From the NCBI GenBank assembly GCA_935421135.1, contig OW285189.1, positions 15,831,072 to 15,895,071 on the forward strand: a stretch of 64,000 nt of DNA, written 5' to 3'. Origin of the DNA: Bugulina stolonifera (lineage: Eukaryota; Bryozoa; Gymnolaemata; Cheilostomatida; Bugulidae). The translations under genes were made by a program, and so were the position numbers. Positions within the stretch are counted from its first letter, which is position 1. Each line of letters opens with the position of its first letter. This document shows positions 26,401 through 39,500 of this stretch, in pieces. A model generated the notes under the pieces. That model was given only the letters and a program-made list of their open reading frames with translations, was not told the origin of the DNA and did no database searches.

Positions 26401-29368
26401 CCAGAGCCGTTTATTGTGAGAGTAGCGTCACTGGGGGAACATTATGGATGCCATGTTGGGCTCGTTAGAACCAATCAAAATTGCCGATAGAAGGATTTGA
26501 CCAATGCAATCCTTTGTTACATGGGCCCAATACGGCCTCTTGTTTGCTTCCAGTGGCGTAACTCTCACAATCAATGGCTCTGGCTCTGACAAAGACAAGG
26601 AAGTTAGTGCCAAACCAATCAATAATCGATATTCCAAGAATGAACAGCAAAAGCAAGTGTGAGCACTAAATAAAAAATTGGAGGCCTGTTACAGCAATAG
26701 TCTACCTACCACCTTGCATTGAATACTGTACCAGAACAGATTTCCGCTAAACTGGTTCTAAACGTAAGCCAAAACGTGAAAGGCAGACTAATATAATGCA
26801 GCAGTATTAACTCATGTCTATTCTACTTGCAAGGCTTTTAGAAACCAAACAAAATACATACAAAGCTCCTTTGTGAATAACCAGGGAAAATCATTTTATC
26901 AAACTTCCTATTGTGTTGATAGAAATCTTTTGGGTAACAAAAATAATGTTAGCCATTTTTATAATGACATTCATGTACGAGTACATTGTACATACTGTGT
27001 ACAATCATAATATCTCAAATCAGAGCTGAGAGAATAGTATAGCTGAATAATCACAGTACTCTTGTATGGATGTGCAGCTTCACAACTTGATGCACTCTAG
27101 TACAAGTACAACACTGATAATATAATTATAATATATACTGTGCATGTACCTTGTACATTGTATATACATGTACATCTCTATGATATACATCTACTGTAAT
27201 AGTGATTAACAGTTTAATCATAGTACTGCAGTAATACCATTTGAATCTCAAGTCTGTCAGTAGATAAGTTAGTATTTATTATCTGGTCAACCAATACGTA
27301 ATATAACTAGATTTACTAGACTGGTGCTGTGAAGTTACAGGCTACTTCTAAGGAATTATGATGATTAATAACATTCATTCTCTCAACTGACTAGTTATGC
27401 TTGACAGGGTGGGTAACACAAGTTATGCTACAGTATTGTATGCCCTGGTTATTTCAAAATAACGCCAATGATTTGCCCAGTTGAAAAAAATTTCAAACAT
27501 TCAATATATTGTCATAGTACGTGAGTTCACATTAGCAGTGATTTGAGATAAAAACAAATTTGAGATCCAATGACTCATGGCTGGTTCTTCTTGATGTGAC
27601 AGACAATGTATGTATGTATATCATGTATAGAGTGCATGAAGGTGTGCAAGCACTGGTGATTACAGGCTACAAATAACAAAAATTATCAAACAGAAATTAT
27701 AGTAAGATTGTTACTCACCGAAGAAGACGAGGAATGCTGTTCGGTTGCGTTCGGAGCTGCGTCCAGTAGTTCCTTGCATGAGAGCTAGACTGATATTTAT
27801 GGGGTTGGGGCGATCATCCCCAGATGGCTGGTATACACCATCGGAGTATGCATGGGGCAGTCTCCTCAACATTGGCATGTCTGAAATAAAAACCCATGTT
27901 CAGTCTACACCTTATTTTCTGCTATATATTACATTATATTATATCATAGAGCATGCATTTGTGTAGTTATGTACAGGTTGGAAATTAATAGGCCTATGAT
28001 ATTTATTTACTTCTATATATAGGCTACCGGGTTTGTATAAATGGTAGGCTACATCATGAAGTTTGCACAAGCAACCAGTTATATTCCGTGCAGCTTTTTA
28101 GAAGGAAGTAAATGGTTGATCAATTATTGTAAACAATATATTAACCAATCAGCTTCAGCTGAATGAACATTATTTAGGACAACCTCCCAGGGGAGAAAAC
28201 TCTTTGCAGCATACATGTAATTATAGTGACAAGCATACTGGGATTGCGCAAGTGTAGCCCACTGTCTAGTATTCAGTATCCCTCTATTTAGTACAGATTG
28301 AACACTGACTTATAGCTACTCAAGTTTCAGTAGCACAAATATTTTATTTCTGCAAACAGCACTTGCTTACCAGTACTTAGTACTAGCTAAGCTGATGAAG
28401 CACATTACATTTAAAACACTATACATCAACCACCTACTGAAATAGTCATATTTTGCAAGTTACTCCATCATTAAACATAAAAAATTCAAAACTATGGCAG
28501 TGGAAATAACGCACACAAGCGACATAAAACATCATACTTACCAGCTCCACCCCAGTCTGGATGAGCTCTGTTGTTATACCAGCCATCATATCCGGCAGCT
28601 TCGTACTTTGTCTCTATTACTAATTCCCATACTTTTTCCAAAAACTTTGGATCACTTTGGTCTCCGTAATATGGTACCGGAACCTTGTAGTCTGAAATGT
28701 AAAATTTCTACTATTATGGTGTAAGTGCTAATTTATGATTGCACTAACGTAAACATCAAACTAAACATTCTTGCATGTGAGTTGTTAATTAGTAGCACCA
28801 TCAGAGATTCCAGGCAGTTTATTCTTGTGTCTTATAAATCACAATTTCAATGCGTACTGTATTTAGAGTAACTACTAACAGCACTAATTCTAACCAACTA
28901 ACTCTAAATTCAAACTCATGCCCTGTAGTGTAAGGTAGGGCACCAATGCAAAATATAACAATTATAATTATCATTATAACTATTTTAATTATTTAAATGG
29001 GACTAATCTCATAATGCAATTATTATTTATTGAGTAATTTATAATACGAAAAAATTGACTTTTAACCAGAATGAGTGTTCCAAGTAAATTACATGTAATT
29101 GTATGATAATTATAATAACCAACATCACCCAAATATTCACTATGACTATGACTGTTAGAAACTGTAAGTATGAAATTTCTTTTATCTATATTTTTAAGTG
29201 AGAGTCATTACCATTAATTTATAAAATTTAGACTAGTTTTATTCCACCTCACTCACTTCAAATAATTTTATACTGATTTTTATTTTATATTCTACCTTGA
29301 CAGATGCAGCTGACTATAAGCAGAATCCCAATGGTTCCCCCAATTAACATGGGTCTACCAAGAACCAT
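11429..29368 (-). CDS. DUOX: Dual oxidase (peroxidase-like domain, EF-hands, NADPH oxidase), complete, 31 exons
   Basis: Exons: 29296-29368, 28542-28691, 27719-27880, 25787-25977, 25170-25404, 24715-24953, 23617-23698, 23411-23510, 22948-23156, 22321-22538, 21917-22095, 21543-21661, 21109-21248, 20519-20705, 20263-20379, 19443-19654, 18986-19171, 18543-18762, 18135-18255, 17630-17778, 17114-17237, 16770-16975, 16290-16520, 15736-15879, 15443-15589, 14808-14942, 14095-14295, 12861-13048, 12406-12561, 12078-12206, 11429-11560. All phases match; 1693 aa. It transfers electrons from cytosolic NADPH through FAD and two hemes to make extracellular H2O2. Order: signal peptide (1-24); peroxidase-like domain (about 30-650) with RFGHTL (His400) and [12 protein letters not shown]; first membrane segment (about 745-770); EF1 985-996, canonical; EF2 1021-1032, degenerate; six-helix NOX core with heme histidines in MHAIGH, WLSH and VLHG; FAD motif [17 protein letters not shown] motifs [16 protein letters not shown] and CGPP; and the standard C-terminus HHYENF. 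The donor after 12861 (GTTACT) is weak. Confidence 0.96.
15014..15282. mobile_element. GC-rich 269-bp MITE with 16-bp perfect TIRs and TA duplication
   Basis: It lies in a DUOX intron. The termini GGTGTCTTCGCGACCT and AGGTCGCGAAGACACC are perfect inverted repeats. A TA dinucleotide flanks both ends (15012-15013 and 15283-15284), the Tc1/mariner-type target duplication. The interior is much more GC-rich than the surrounding DNA. The open frames of 76 and 92 codons inside it are incidental; no transposase is visible. Confidence 0.9.
19871..20047. repeat. Short tandem repeat, about 16-18 bp unit
   Basis: About ten imperfect copies of a unit like AACGTATAATGTGTGTGT in the DUOX intron between exons 20263-20379 and 19443-19654. 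Copies differ by small indels and by CGT/CAT changes. Confidence 0.85.
21652..21740 (-). repeat. Triplicated exon-start/splice-acceptor sequence in a DUOX intron
   Basis: The 3' splice site of the exon at 21543-21661 is the minus-strand sequence ATTGGTAG followed by TTGTTCACTG. Two further imperfect copies follow at about 21689 and 21717. Each repeats the TGAACAGTCTACCAAT or GGACAGTCTACCAAT block, so two pseudo-acceptors lie just upstream of the real one. Use of either upstream copy reads into an in-frame stop, so the exon start at 21661 is the functional choice. Confidence 0.7.
25515..25700 (+). mobile_element. Probable tRNA-derived SINE
   Basis: The head has a pol III A-box-like TGGTATAGTAG and, about 45 bp on, a B-box-like GGTTCTGACCC. 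A related fragment (CATAGTAGTCAGT then GGCTATA) occurs near 24148, which suggests a dispersed family. It lies in a DUOX intron. The cloverleaf is not intact enough for a tRNA gene. The ends are approximate and no target duplication was identified. Confidence 0.5.
26067..26588. mobile_element. hAT-type MITE, outer element, with a second copy nested in its end
   Basis: The termini are CAGAGCC and GGCTCTG. The flanks are a perfect 8-bp direct repeat ACAAAGAC (26059-26066 and 26589-26596), the length typical of hAT transposons. Without the nested element the body is about 333 bp. It contains no transposase frame. The same sequence occurs split at 33340-35249 in the opposite orientation. It lies in the DUOX intron between exons 27719-27880 and 25787-25977. 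Confidence 0.88.
26402..26582. mobile_element. hAT-type MITE, inner nested copy, 181 bp
   Basis: Long imperfect terminal inverted repeats of about 33 bp begin with CAGAGCC, run through TTGTGAGAGT, and end with GGCTCTG. A perfect 8-bp duplication GCTCTGAC (26394-26401 and 26583-26590) flanks it. That duplication is the end of the outer element plus the first two bases of the outer target repeat, so this copy landed exactly on the outer element's terminus. The shared terminal heptamer indicates the same transposase family. Confidence 0.88.
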
Positions 29369-30588
29369 GGCTGTGGTCTTTGAATTGAAGAACTTGTAAA
29401 GCAAGCAGTGTCACTGTCCTTCTTAACTTCACAAATGACTTTCATGATTCCATTCCCACATTAGACAAGTTTTAGCAGTTGGGAGCCTTCCTGCTGTTGT
29501 TTACCACGTGTCAACAGTAGCCAATCAGAAAATAGAAAATTCTTCACCCATTTTCTAGCCCTCTCAACTCGTCGGTTTTTGACTAATAATGAGGCATTAA
29601 CAGGATTAATAAACGTACTCGCAGTAATACTATTTTTACAACTGGGCGGAGTTCACAGTGCACGTGGAAAACTAGAAGCAATGGCGTTGTCCTTCACTTT
29701 TCTTCCTCAGACTCAGCATTTGCTAAAATTCTGTTGCTGTAGCTGAGCTTGGCTATTTCAACAATAATAATTGTGTTATATATGTAAAGATTTTCGCAAA
29801 GAGACGTATTTCTGAAGATTAAGGTTAGTGTACTAGCAGTAAATGCCAATCACTGTATTGTTATTATTATAAAATAAAAAATAGTTATTATAATTATTAT
29901 ATTTTGTAGGCTATTAATGTTAAATTATATTATTATGAGATGATTATCATGACATCATATTATAATTATCACTTCGACTTATCTCTTGATTGATTTATTA
30001 AATTGAATTAATTAATATATAGGCCTATTTTATTTTATTATTTAGTTTATCAACTAGTAACTTGCAGGTGTTATTTAATTCAGTATTAACTTTTCATTTT
30101 AAGTTTCTGGATCTTGAGTTTACTTCAATTTTTGCTTTATTATTATTATAGGCCTAAATATAATTATATTTATTATTTTAATTATTATTTTCTGGATTTT
30201 TATTCCTATTGCATTCATTTCTTATTGTTGTGAATACTTTTGTTTGTGATTTGAGGAGAGTTTGCACTTTGAGTTAGGTTAAAGATAGTGCTTTCTGTAA
30301 AAATATAATCAGAGTAATAAGAGACCTAGGCCTATGTACCATCATCCAGTGAAGTATTCATATTTATAAATTATGTTGATGTAGCTTACTGAATCCTGGA
30401 TGCTTGAACAATGGCGATGTTTCGACATTGTTGCTATTGCATAATAATGCTGTTAAAACTTGGTAAACTATTGCGTTATAGTATTCTATATGATGACTTC
30501 CTCTTTACTGTCTATGCAGGGCAAACTCTTGATAAGCCTACCACTGCTATATTGGTTGAGATTGAGCAGTTGAAGATCGACTAAAAAG
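29369..30588. promoter_or_regulatory. Bidirectional DUOX/DUOXA promoter region with a DUOXA 5' leader intron
   Basis: About 1.2 kb separates the divergent start codons. A CCAAT box (AGCCAATCAG, 29519-29528), a CACGTG E-box at about 29505 and a second CACGTG near 29663 lie in the DUOX-proximal half. On the DUOXA side, an acceptor (TCTATGCAG before 30520) just upstream of the ATG and a possible donor (AAG before GTTAGT at 29824) suggest a non-coding first exon. The sequence between is an AT-rich intron. The motif calls are pattern matches only. Confidence 0.55.
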
Positions 30589-33500
30589 ATGGGATTGGAA
30601 GTGTCTACGGAAGCAGTTCCAGAAGCACCAGTTGACCGACAATGGTTCAACTTCAATCGATATCTGGGAGTATGGCCGACACATTATGCAGAGATGAAAA
30701 CTCCTGTTACAGTTGATGTACTGGAAGCTGGTCTAATATTGGCATTTGTCATGCTTGCCTTCTGTTTCTACATAATTCTTCCAGGAATCAGAGGCAGGGA
30801 GGTTGGTAGAAAGTTTAGTGTAGACTTCTTGTATAGTCTTCGGTCGCTGTCACATGTGATGATGACCAAAGACTAGATGCATGTGTGGTATTATATGAAC
30901 TGAGCATATATGGTAGACATGAGGGTTAGTTGCCTGTCCTACAGATTAGTGTAAGCAAATATATCACGGCTTTGCTGAAACCTGTTGCAATCAGTGATAT
31001 TCCAAATGTATAGAGACTTGATTTCTAATTACATGTATGTGTTTTCTTGAAGTTAGAACGGCTATCTACTTTTTATTCCCATGTAGCCTAATACCATGGC
31101 TGATGATTTCTTTTTATGGAATATTATACCTGTAGTAATTTTGTTGAAGAGTATATAATGCGATGTTTGACTGTATGTGCTCAATGCCATGTTGTATGTT
31201 TTAGGGATTCTATTGCTTTATTAGAATAACTGTCAGTTTATTCCTCGGAGCTTGTGTTCTACGTAAGTAAAACTAAATATTAGTACCCTACTTGACTGTG
31301 TCTCACTTGGTCAATACCTGATTCAGAAATTCCTCATCTGTAAAATTTGCTAAGACTATGTATGAAAACCGGTTTGCATCAAAAAATTCTCTCAAGCATG
31401 TGTTTTCGTACACATATCTCTTAATGGTTGCGCACTTGGCTATTTATAAAACATACATGTAAATATACCTATTAAAGTGACTTACTATGGGTTATTAGAC
31501 AATCACGTTTTCCAAGACACTTTGGTCTAGTTCCAAATAGTTGCCGTGGAAACATGTGTCACTGTTTGACATTGCCCATCTTCTTTCTAACAACAATATT
31601 AGTCAGCGTGCTACTTACCACTCAATGGTGCAAGCTCAACTACTGCATTGACTACTTACGTAATAAGAGTTTTAATCTGACTCTGCAAATATATAAATAT
31701 ATATACTTGATGACCCATCAGTTGAATGGTATTGATAAAAGTTGAATTGCAAACGTAGTAGCGGGTTGTTGGTGGGTTGGTTCCTCTTACAGGTTGTGCA
31801 TCATAAACTGGTGTTGCAATTCCTACTGCAAAATATTACACACTAATTAAAAATCTACATACTTGAGCAAAATATAACATTGTACATGTACACACATGCA
31901 TGACGTATGCAGGCTGAACGCAAAATATCCTTGATATTAACATCATCATGGTGTCTAACCTGATGATATGGTAATTTGTTTAATACGGATGTTATTTCAC
32001 TGTAAATTCTCAATTCGTGGTAATGCTACTGACCCAAATACAAAAATTTGAATCATGACTTCTACTTCCTGGTAGAATGACAAGTTAATAAAAAACATCC
32101 ACAAAAGAGTAGGACAAATATTTATCAATGTTTAGTAAAAACAGACTTGATCAGTCAATTATTCGGGTGTTATTAAGAATTTATTACACAACATATAGTT
32201 GAATAAATTGTATGCAAAATCGAAAACAAGCATTGCCGCCTTAATTATGAAGACCTGTGTTGATTATCTGTAATTCAACATGATTTCACTGGCGAAGCAA
32301 AACTAAATTCAGTGCATTTTACTACAATTACACTCTGAATTAAGTTCTCCAATTGCTAAAGCAGTTATCAAGGGGATTTGCTAACAACAATTACTGCTAT
32401 GCATAATTTACCAATAGCCATACATGTAAATCTTGTTGCTTAGTTGGAGGATACATTCTTATCTAAAAAAGTGACATGATTTGCCAGATGTGTGACATTA
32501 GCTTGTCAGTCATTTTGAATTTTGTGATCTAGATTACAGCTATGTAAATCACATTACATCAAGTTTTCCTCTAGGCTGGTTGGTGGCCTTGAATGTAGAC
32601 AGTTTAACCAATTATGCAACAGACTTGTTATATAATATAATATTACAATATAATATGATATGCAAATAATACAATGTTCAGCTTGATAACCTGCTACTGT
32701 AGACTAACTGCTCTAACCATGTTTCACAGTGATAAGTTATGTATGTGGTTACAATATGAACATTTCATCACTGAAAAATCTGAATCTGTCTCAAAAGTTT
32801 TAAAAGTTGCAACTCATGAATTTGTCACTCATAGCAAATGCTGACGTCCAATAGTATCAACTTAGTTTCATCTTTAGGTCAAGTATTGTATGACCAAGTT
32901 AACTTGCTTTACATAACATGTACTACGCAAGCATTACAACTATGGCTGAATAGAATATTTTTGCATTAGTACAAAGGCATGTATTCAGCTAATGCGAATG
33001 AAGCACACTCGTTGATTCACCAACATTTACTAGGATATTTGTTAAATAGATTGAGATGAATAATATTCTTCTTATGACAATAACTTGCTGAGTTAGACTG
33101 TCGCTGACGTGAAATCTTCTTTTTGCTGACAGAGATCCTATTGACTAATGGATACTGACTCATCAGACCATCTTGATGATTAGTTTCAGTAATTTGAACA
33201 GAATTGATAATCACTGGGTTTTAAATTTGAAACACTACACTGGTATGCCATCTATTGTAGCAGATGATTTTCTCATATCACCTTATATATCACTCGAGGA
33301 TCTACTGTGAAATCTTGCAGTTTAGTTCCTTGTTTGACTCAGAGCCATTGAAAGAGAGTTGCGAAATCCTATAGGCCATATAAGCCACCCCGCATAGTTC
33401 TAAACAAACAGGCCACGCCCCCATTTGGTCAAGCTGATTCATATATGTTATAATGCAATGGCCATGTGCTGATTTTGTGAGCTTATGCTAATTTGCATTT

Positions 33501-36500
33501 TTATGGGCTTTTATGGCAATTGAGCCACAAATGACCTCTCTTATGATGTAGAGAAGCTCTTAGGCTACAAGATGATTATTTTATTTTCTCAAAAAAGTAA
33601 ACACAACTCCACTTACAACTTGTTTAACTTTTGAAATTGACATCACCTGTTGGTTTCACAAGTGGTGTGTGAAAGCAGGTTTGAGTACATCATTAACTGA
33701 ATGGTCTAGGACACCTTTTGTTATGAAAGAACCAGATTGTTCAATTTACTTGTGAATCAGAGTGTAAACCCAATGATTTTCTTATCTTACAGCCCTAGTC
33801 TTATTTCGCTATGCTGCAGATGCAGATGTCATTGTGCAATCAATAGTTTATACTTTTAGAAATAATAGAACAAATTTACTAAAATAAGATAATTTTCCTT
33901 TTATGTCATCCTGTTGGTGCACTGTTTCCATGACACTAGAATTTACCCTAAATTGTGCAAAACAAGCCTTCAGGGACTTACAGTAGTATAACTTGAGCAG
34001 TCTTGAAGAGTGAGTAAAAAGTAAAAACCATCTACATGTACTAACAGGTACAATTACATAATTATTAATTAATAAAATACTCAAAAAAGCAAGTCTGAAT
34101 GTTATGATGGGCTTTGGAAAAGTTATGATTGGTAAATGTATAAAAAATTCCTGTGAAACTTTGTAGGCCGTAAGGCTATATAACACTGTATGGCCACAAC
34201 TGCCAGAATACATTTCAGGGGTGTTATAGATTAGTATAATTATACAATTAACTCTAAAATATTGGAGGCTATTTGATTCAGTACAGTGTTCACATAGAGC
34301 AAGCTACATACAGCTATAATATAAGCTTGCAAGCTACCTACAGCTACATTTTATATACTATTCTATAACAAGAGGCAAATACATGCTTGCTTATGAATAT
34401 ATAAGTAGCCTATAGATTTATTGTATCCAGGTGACCATATGTGGACCCAGGTACATTGTACGTTGGGAAAAAGAGCAAAAATAAAACAGCAACCAAGAAG
34501 TAATGTACCATCTAGTTCTGTACATATTCGAACGAGTGTACACACGTGTATATAAGAGGAGATTATGCTGAATTAATCCGTGGATGGAGATAGAAAGTGG
34601 CATGACTTAACTTCTCAAACTCTGAAAACTACTAAATATGCATAATTTAGCACATGACATCTTTATTGAGACATGTTACTTTTCCTTACTGTCTTGTAAT
34701 GTTTGAGGGCATGTGTACATTATATGAACTAGCTTATGAAATTTTACAGGTATCATTTTCAAAAATAATGCTGGTGGCACTACATAATTTATATATTAGA
34801 ACGTTAATCAGGTTTGTAAATAAAGATCAAAATACTTGTATGCTAGTCATAAGTAGCAGCATATTGACACCCAAGTCATTAGTTTTGTTATCACAACTGG
34901 TAAAAACATCTTCTGTGGTCACAATATGGTCCTAGCAAAATTCATTCATTGTAAAGTCATTAAATTAGTGTAGTCTTCTCTCCTAGCAAATGGAAATTGG
35001 AGAAAACTGCCACTAGTGGGTGGGGTACAGAAATAACCTTATTATAAATTATATAGGATGAAAGCCCAGTTCCTAAGCTATCTTTTGATATATTGTTTGT
35101 CTATATAGCATTATTCCCTGTCAAAGAAATTGGAAATAAAAATGTCAAGTCAGGTTTTCCAATGATAATCAATGAGACCGCATGCCATTGTTTGGAACTA
35201 TGCATATCTGTTTCCGGCTCAGTTATCGCAACTCTACTAAATGGCTCTGGTTTGACTCACAGTTTATTTATGTTATGTCTTGGCCTCTTTATGAACAAAT
35301 TAAAATAATTTTGCTCAATCATTCCAAAAGTTGATTGGATGATTTGCTAACAAGGACATTAATAATTCACAGTAATGACGTGCTAAGTAATTATTGACAC
35401 AAACAATCGCTGGCTCTGCTCTGTTGAACAGGTTTGGTATATTTTCAATGATGCGTTCCAACTTCCTGCTTAATTCACGTTACAGTAATGGAGTAAGCTA
35501 AGTAACCGTGACTATTTAGAGCTAAAAGCATTGCATGCCACTGCCTTCAATGGCACCAAAAGTATGTATATCCTCCAGTCATGATAGTTACCTACACTGT
35601 ATGTCACGCCCAAATCTATTATAGTGGTTATCACTGTGCTAAATTTGATCAAGTTTAAATACTACAGCTATGTGGCTCACTACTTGTACCATATTAGCTC
35701 ACACAATACCCATGGTAGGTCTAAGCACATATTATTCACAATGCAACTATATAGCATATAACGCACATACGTTTACACTGCATATGTATAAGCGCACTTT
35801 TTTCTCGAGGATGGTGCAGTTTACATGGCTGCTACAAACTGTGTAAACCATTACAAGTCATTGTGTCCATGCAGGCGTTCATGTAACCCAGTTGATTCGA
35901 TTCGGAATTGAGGCTTTGTGAGTGCGAGTACCTGAATAACATAGGCTACTACATGTAATACCCCCTCTCCTCCCCCCCCCCACCAGTGGCTGCTTCGACA
36001 TAACTAGCATCTAAAAACTACAAATAGGTGCAACTCAGAATCATTATGAAATACATTATTACAGTAGACTACAATTATACTGTATATCTATTATCCGTTG
36101 ATGCAGCAACTCCACTTGGCTGGGCAGTGTTTACAAGAAATTAAAAATGCATAATGTTTTGGTTGCCAGATGAGTAGAATATTTGCATAAATCATACTAG
36201 CATAACGTTGCGTCCATTACAAATACTTTGGTGCTTGCTAGTTCTAATCCATGATTTATATTTTGCGCAATAAATACTAATATATTTACTACAAAATGAC
36301 ATCCTGGTCTATTAAGTTGTAGAGTGGTTTACACTCCTTTGATGTAATGTAAGGATTTACTTGGGTGTAATATTATAGTAAAATGGGTTTAAGGGAAAAG
36401 CATGTTGATTGTGAGAAAGATCTTGGAATCTTTTTTAAGCTACCTCATTAGTAGGAAGGAATGCTTGAGAGATTTTTGTTTATGAAAATGGTGGCTGTAC

Positions 36501-39500
36501 TAAATTAAAAACTAGAATGAGTGGAATCATTGTTATTCAGCGGTTGATCTACATGTATACGTCTGCATAATTGACTCTATGCATTTTCCATTCAGAAATT
36601 GTATACCATGCTATTTGCTTTGTATCATCTTAAAAATTGTTGCTTCACTGTTGAAATATATTTCTCACGAAGTGTTTTATCTTGTTGCAGGCCTATTCTT
36701 AGTTATCAGCAGCATGTTTATAATAAATAAATAATAAATTAATTATTTAATCAGTTTCTTCTTATAGAGTTGTGATGTGTTTTGTTCAGTATGTAACTGG
36801 GGTCAGGAGTGGGAAGTCCACGATATAAAGACTCACACTCAGTACAAGGCATTCACTACAGAGACAATCGAAGCTCGCGTCGGAATCAAGATCGGCCTGA
36901 GAAATGTTAATATAACTCTGAAGGGTTAGTATTGCCTAGTACCACTTTGTCTTCCATGGTAACACAAGTGTTATTTAGTAACACCGGTACTCTACATAGT
37001 ATCAGTGTTATGTGGTAACCTCAACACTATGACCTACTAATGATCCCCTGCATGGTAGCATTAGTATAATCGTGTAATTTGAGCCAGATTTTCCAGTAAA
37101 ACTCCAGATGAAGAAATTGTCTTCTCCATTATATATGGGGCCAATTTCACTCTCATTCCAACCACAAATAAAGACCTAAGGCTAAGTGAAATTATATGGC
37201 ATTGCCAGGCTTGCCAAGTCTCTCTGATTCCGCAGGAGATTCCCTGATTTTGAACTCAAATTTTGGTACCCCACCTAAATGCTGAATCTCCCTCACTCAA
37301 AAATTTTCATCAGTTAAACTTGGTAAGCCTGAACATTGCACCTAACTTAAAATCCCAAGGTGCTATGTATCTCGGGTGTCTGAGTTTAGTACGTATTATT
37401 ATGCTGTAGGTAAATTATCAAAATATACTTTTGTACTTAGTAAGGTGTTAAGTGACTGGGAAGAGTGTAATTATCCAAGTAGTAGTTCAATGGATAATCT
37501 CAGTAGGTTATCTGACTAATCCACATTAACATGTATGTGTATGTTCATCCTATGGCTAGTGCAAGTTTATTCACCATACAACTACCTGCCAAGTACCAAT
37601 CTATCTAGATCAAAATGAATGAATCTTAGCACATCCCATTGTATCTGTATGGATTCAGAATATACATGTATAATAATATTGTATTCCATTACACTGTGCT
37701 TGCACTTGTCCTATGATTATCCATGTTACCACCTATAAAAACATGAAAGTAAATTGTTTGAAATGTAAATGCACAGAATAATATTGTTTTAACTGCAATA
37801 ATGGAATCTTAATTGAGCTTGGCCTTTTATATTGGTTCAACAGATTAGAGAAACAAAGCATCATAGGAATGGGAATGTTATTTGGTCCCTCATTCAACTA
37901 CCGTGAATGCCGGCACTTTAGGCAATTAGGCAACCGGTAGCCCTATTACTTCCTCTTTCTGTGCGTGTTGAATTTACCACCAATACTGTTACAGGTGAAC
38001 CAGAGAATCAGTTGGGAGAGAAAATAAATTACAATGAGAGATTCTGGTGGTCCTTCCCCTGGCATCAGGGCAGGATTGGTTTCGGGCCATTTGGTAAGTA
38101 AAGAGAATCGGCCCCACTTTCCCTCTTGCAGTAGGTCTGATTATCCTAATACCTACTACACTGAAGTATGAGATTATATTTGTTATTAATACAGGTCTAT
38201 TTATGAAAGCTACTATTCTGTTTACATTGACTCCGCATTCAGTTCAATTCGGTCACAATTTTTAGTTTTAGTTGATTTTACAACTTGTGCACAATTTCGA
38301 ATTGAAATTTAGTAGTTTGCCTCAAGAAATTTTATGATACAAGCTTGAATTTTCTTGTCATGCTTTGTTTCATAACACTCATTTGCTGTCCTTCTCTTTC
38401 ATGCTGCAATATTCACAAACCGTAAATAAAAATACCAATAAATATGGCAGAGTCCAAATGCATTAGGCAAGTCAGGAATTGAGTTCTGCATTTGTAACAA
38501 AAATTTCCTCAAACTCTGGACAGGCTTTCAATCTGTTGATTCATTTTATAATCTCATTTTCATAATCTGCTTTTGTAATTTGATACCTCTAGACAAATAG
38601 TTTTGAGTTGCTATTGCAATCATTTTAAGGGGTCATGTACACAGAGTAGCCTGGGATCTCTGTGCAAAGATTTACCACTGCGGTAACTCCTCCTCCCTTA
38701 TTTTAATATCACAAGGAACTGTAGGCTATATTATACATTGTGGTGTCAAATAATGTTTGGATTTTATAGTAATTGTTGTAATTTAAACCATCAGTGTTTG
38801 AAGGAAGGATGATGGCCTTATAGGTCATACAAGTTAACTCAATATCACCGACTACATTGTTTTACTGCCTAGAAGTAATAGTGCTCTGTAAGAAAGAAAC
38901 TGGATACTGGTAGACATATTCCACTTCATGATGGGCAATATCTTGCTGTTTGGTCATCTATCACAAACTTTGAAACTGAACGAAACTGTTTTACAGATAC
39001 TATCAGTGATGTCTAGATACTATCAGTATTTTAACATCACAGATAACTTGCAACTTGTACATGTTATATAATACAGTATGATTATGCTTGTTATAGCTGC
39101 TGAGATTTCCCAAGAGTTCAGAGAAGCACAGTACAAAGGTTTACCCTACCCCATCCTATGGGTGGCTGAATACTTTACATTTGATGGTGAAGGCATTAGG
39201 TGGGGCAGAAACTACCGAACAGCTGGCTGGTATGCCCACATTATGGAATGGTAAATACTCCACACTATATATTATATAATATTACATATAATTATTAGTA
39301 GCTGTTGTGTTTACCTGGTCTTTCTAACCAGTTACCCATGTAGCCAATAGCAATCCTCGTCTGAGTTGGGATAACTCCTACTTAACTCAGGGTCTCAGTA
39401 TTGTTAGGTTCAGGCAGATTGGGTATAGCTGCATTTGAAAAAACTGACCAATGAATTCTGGTCACTAATTGTTGTGGAAACCTGACAGTGTTTGGCTGAA

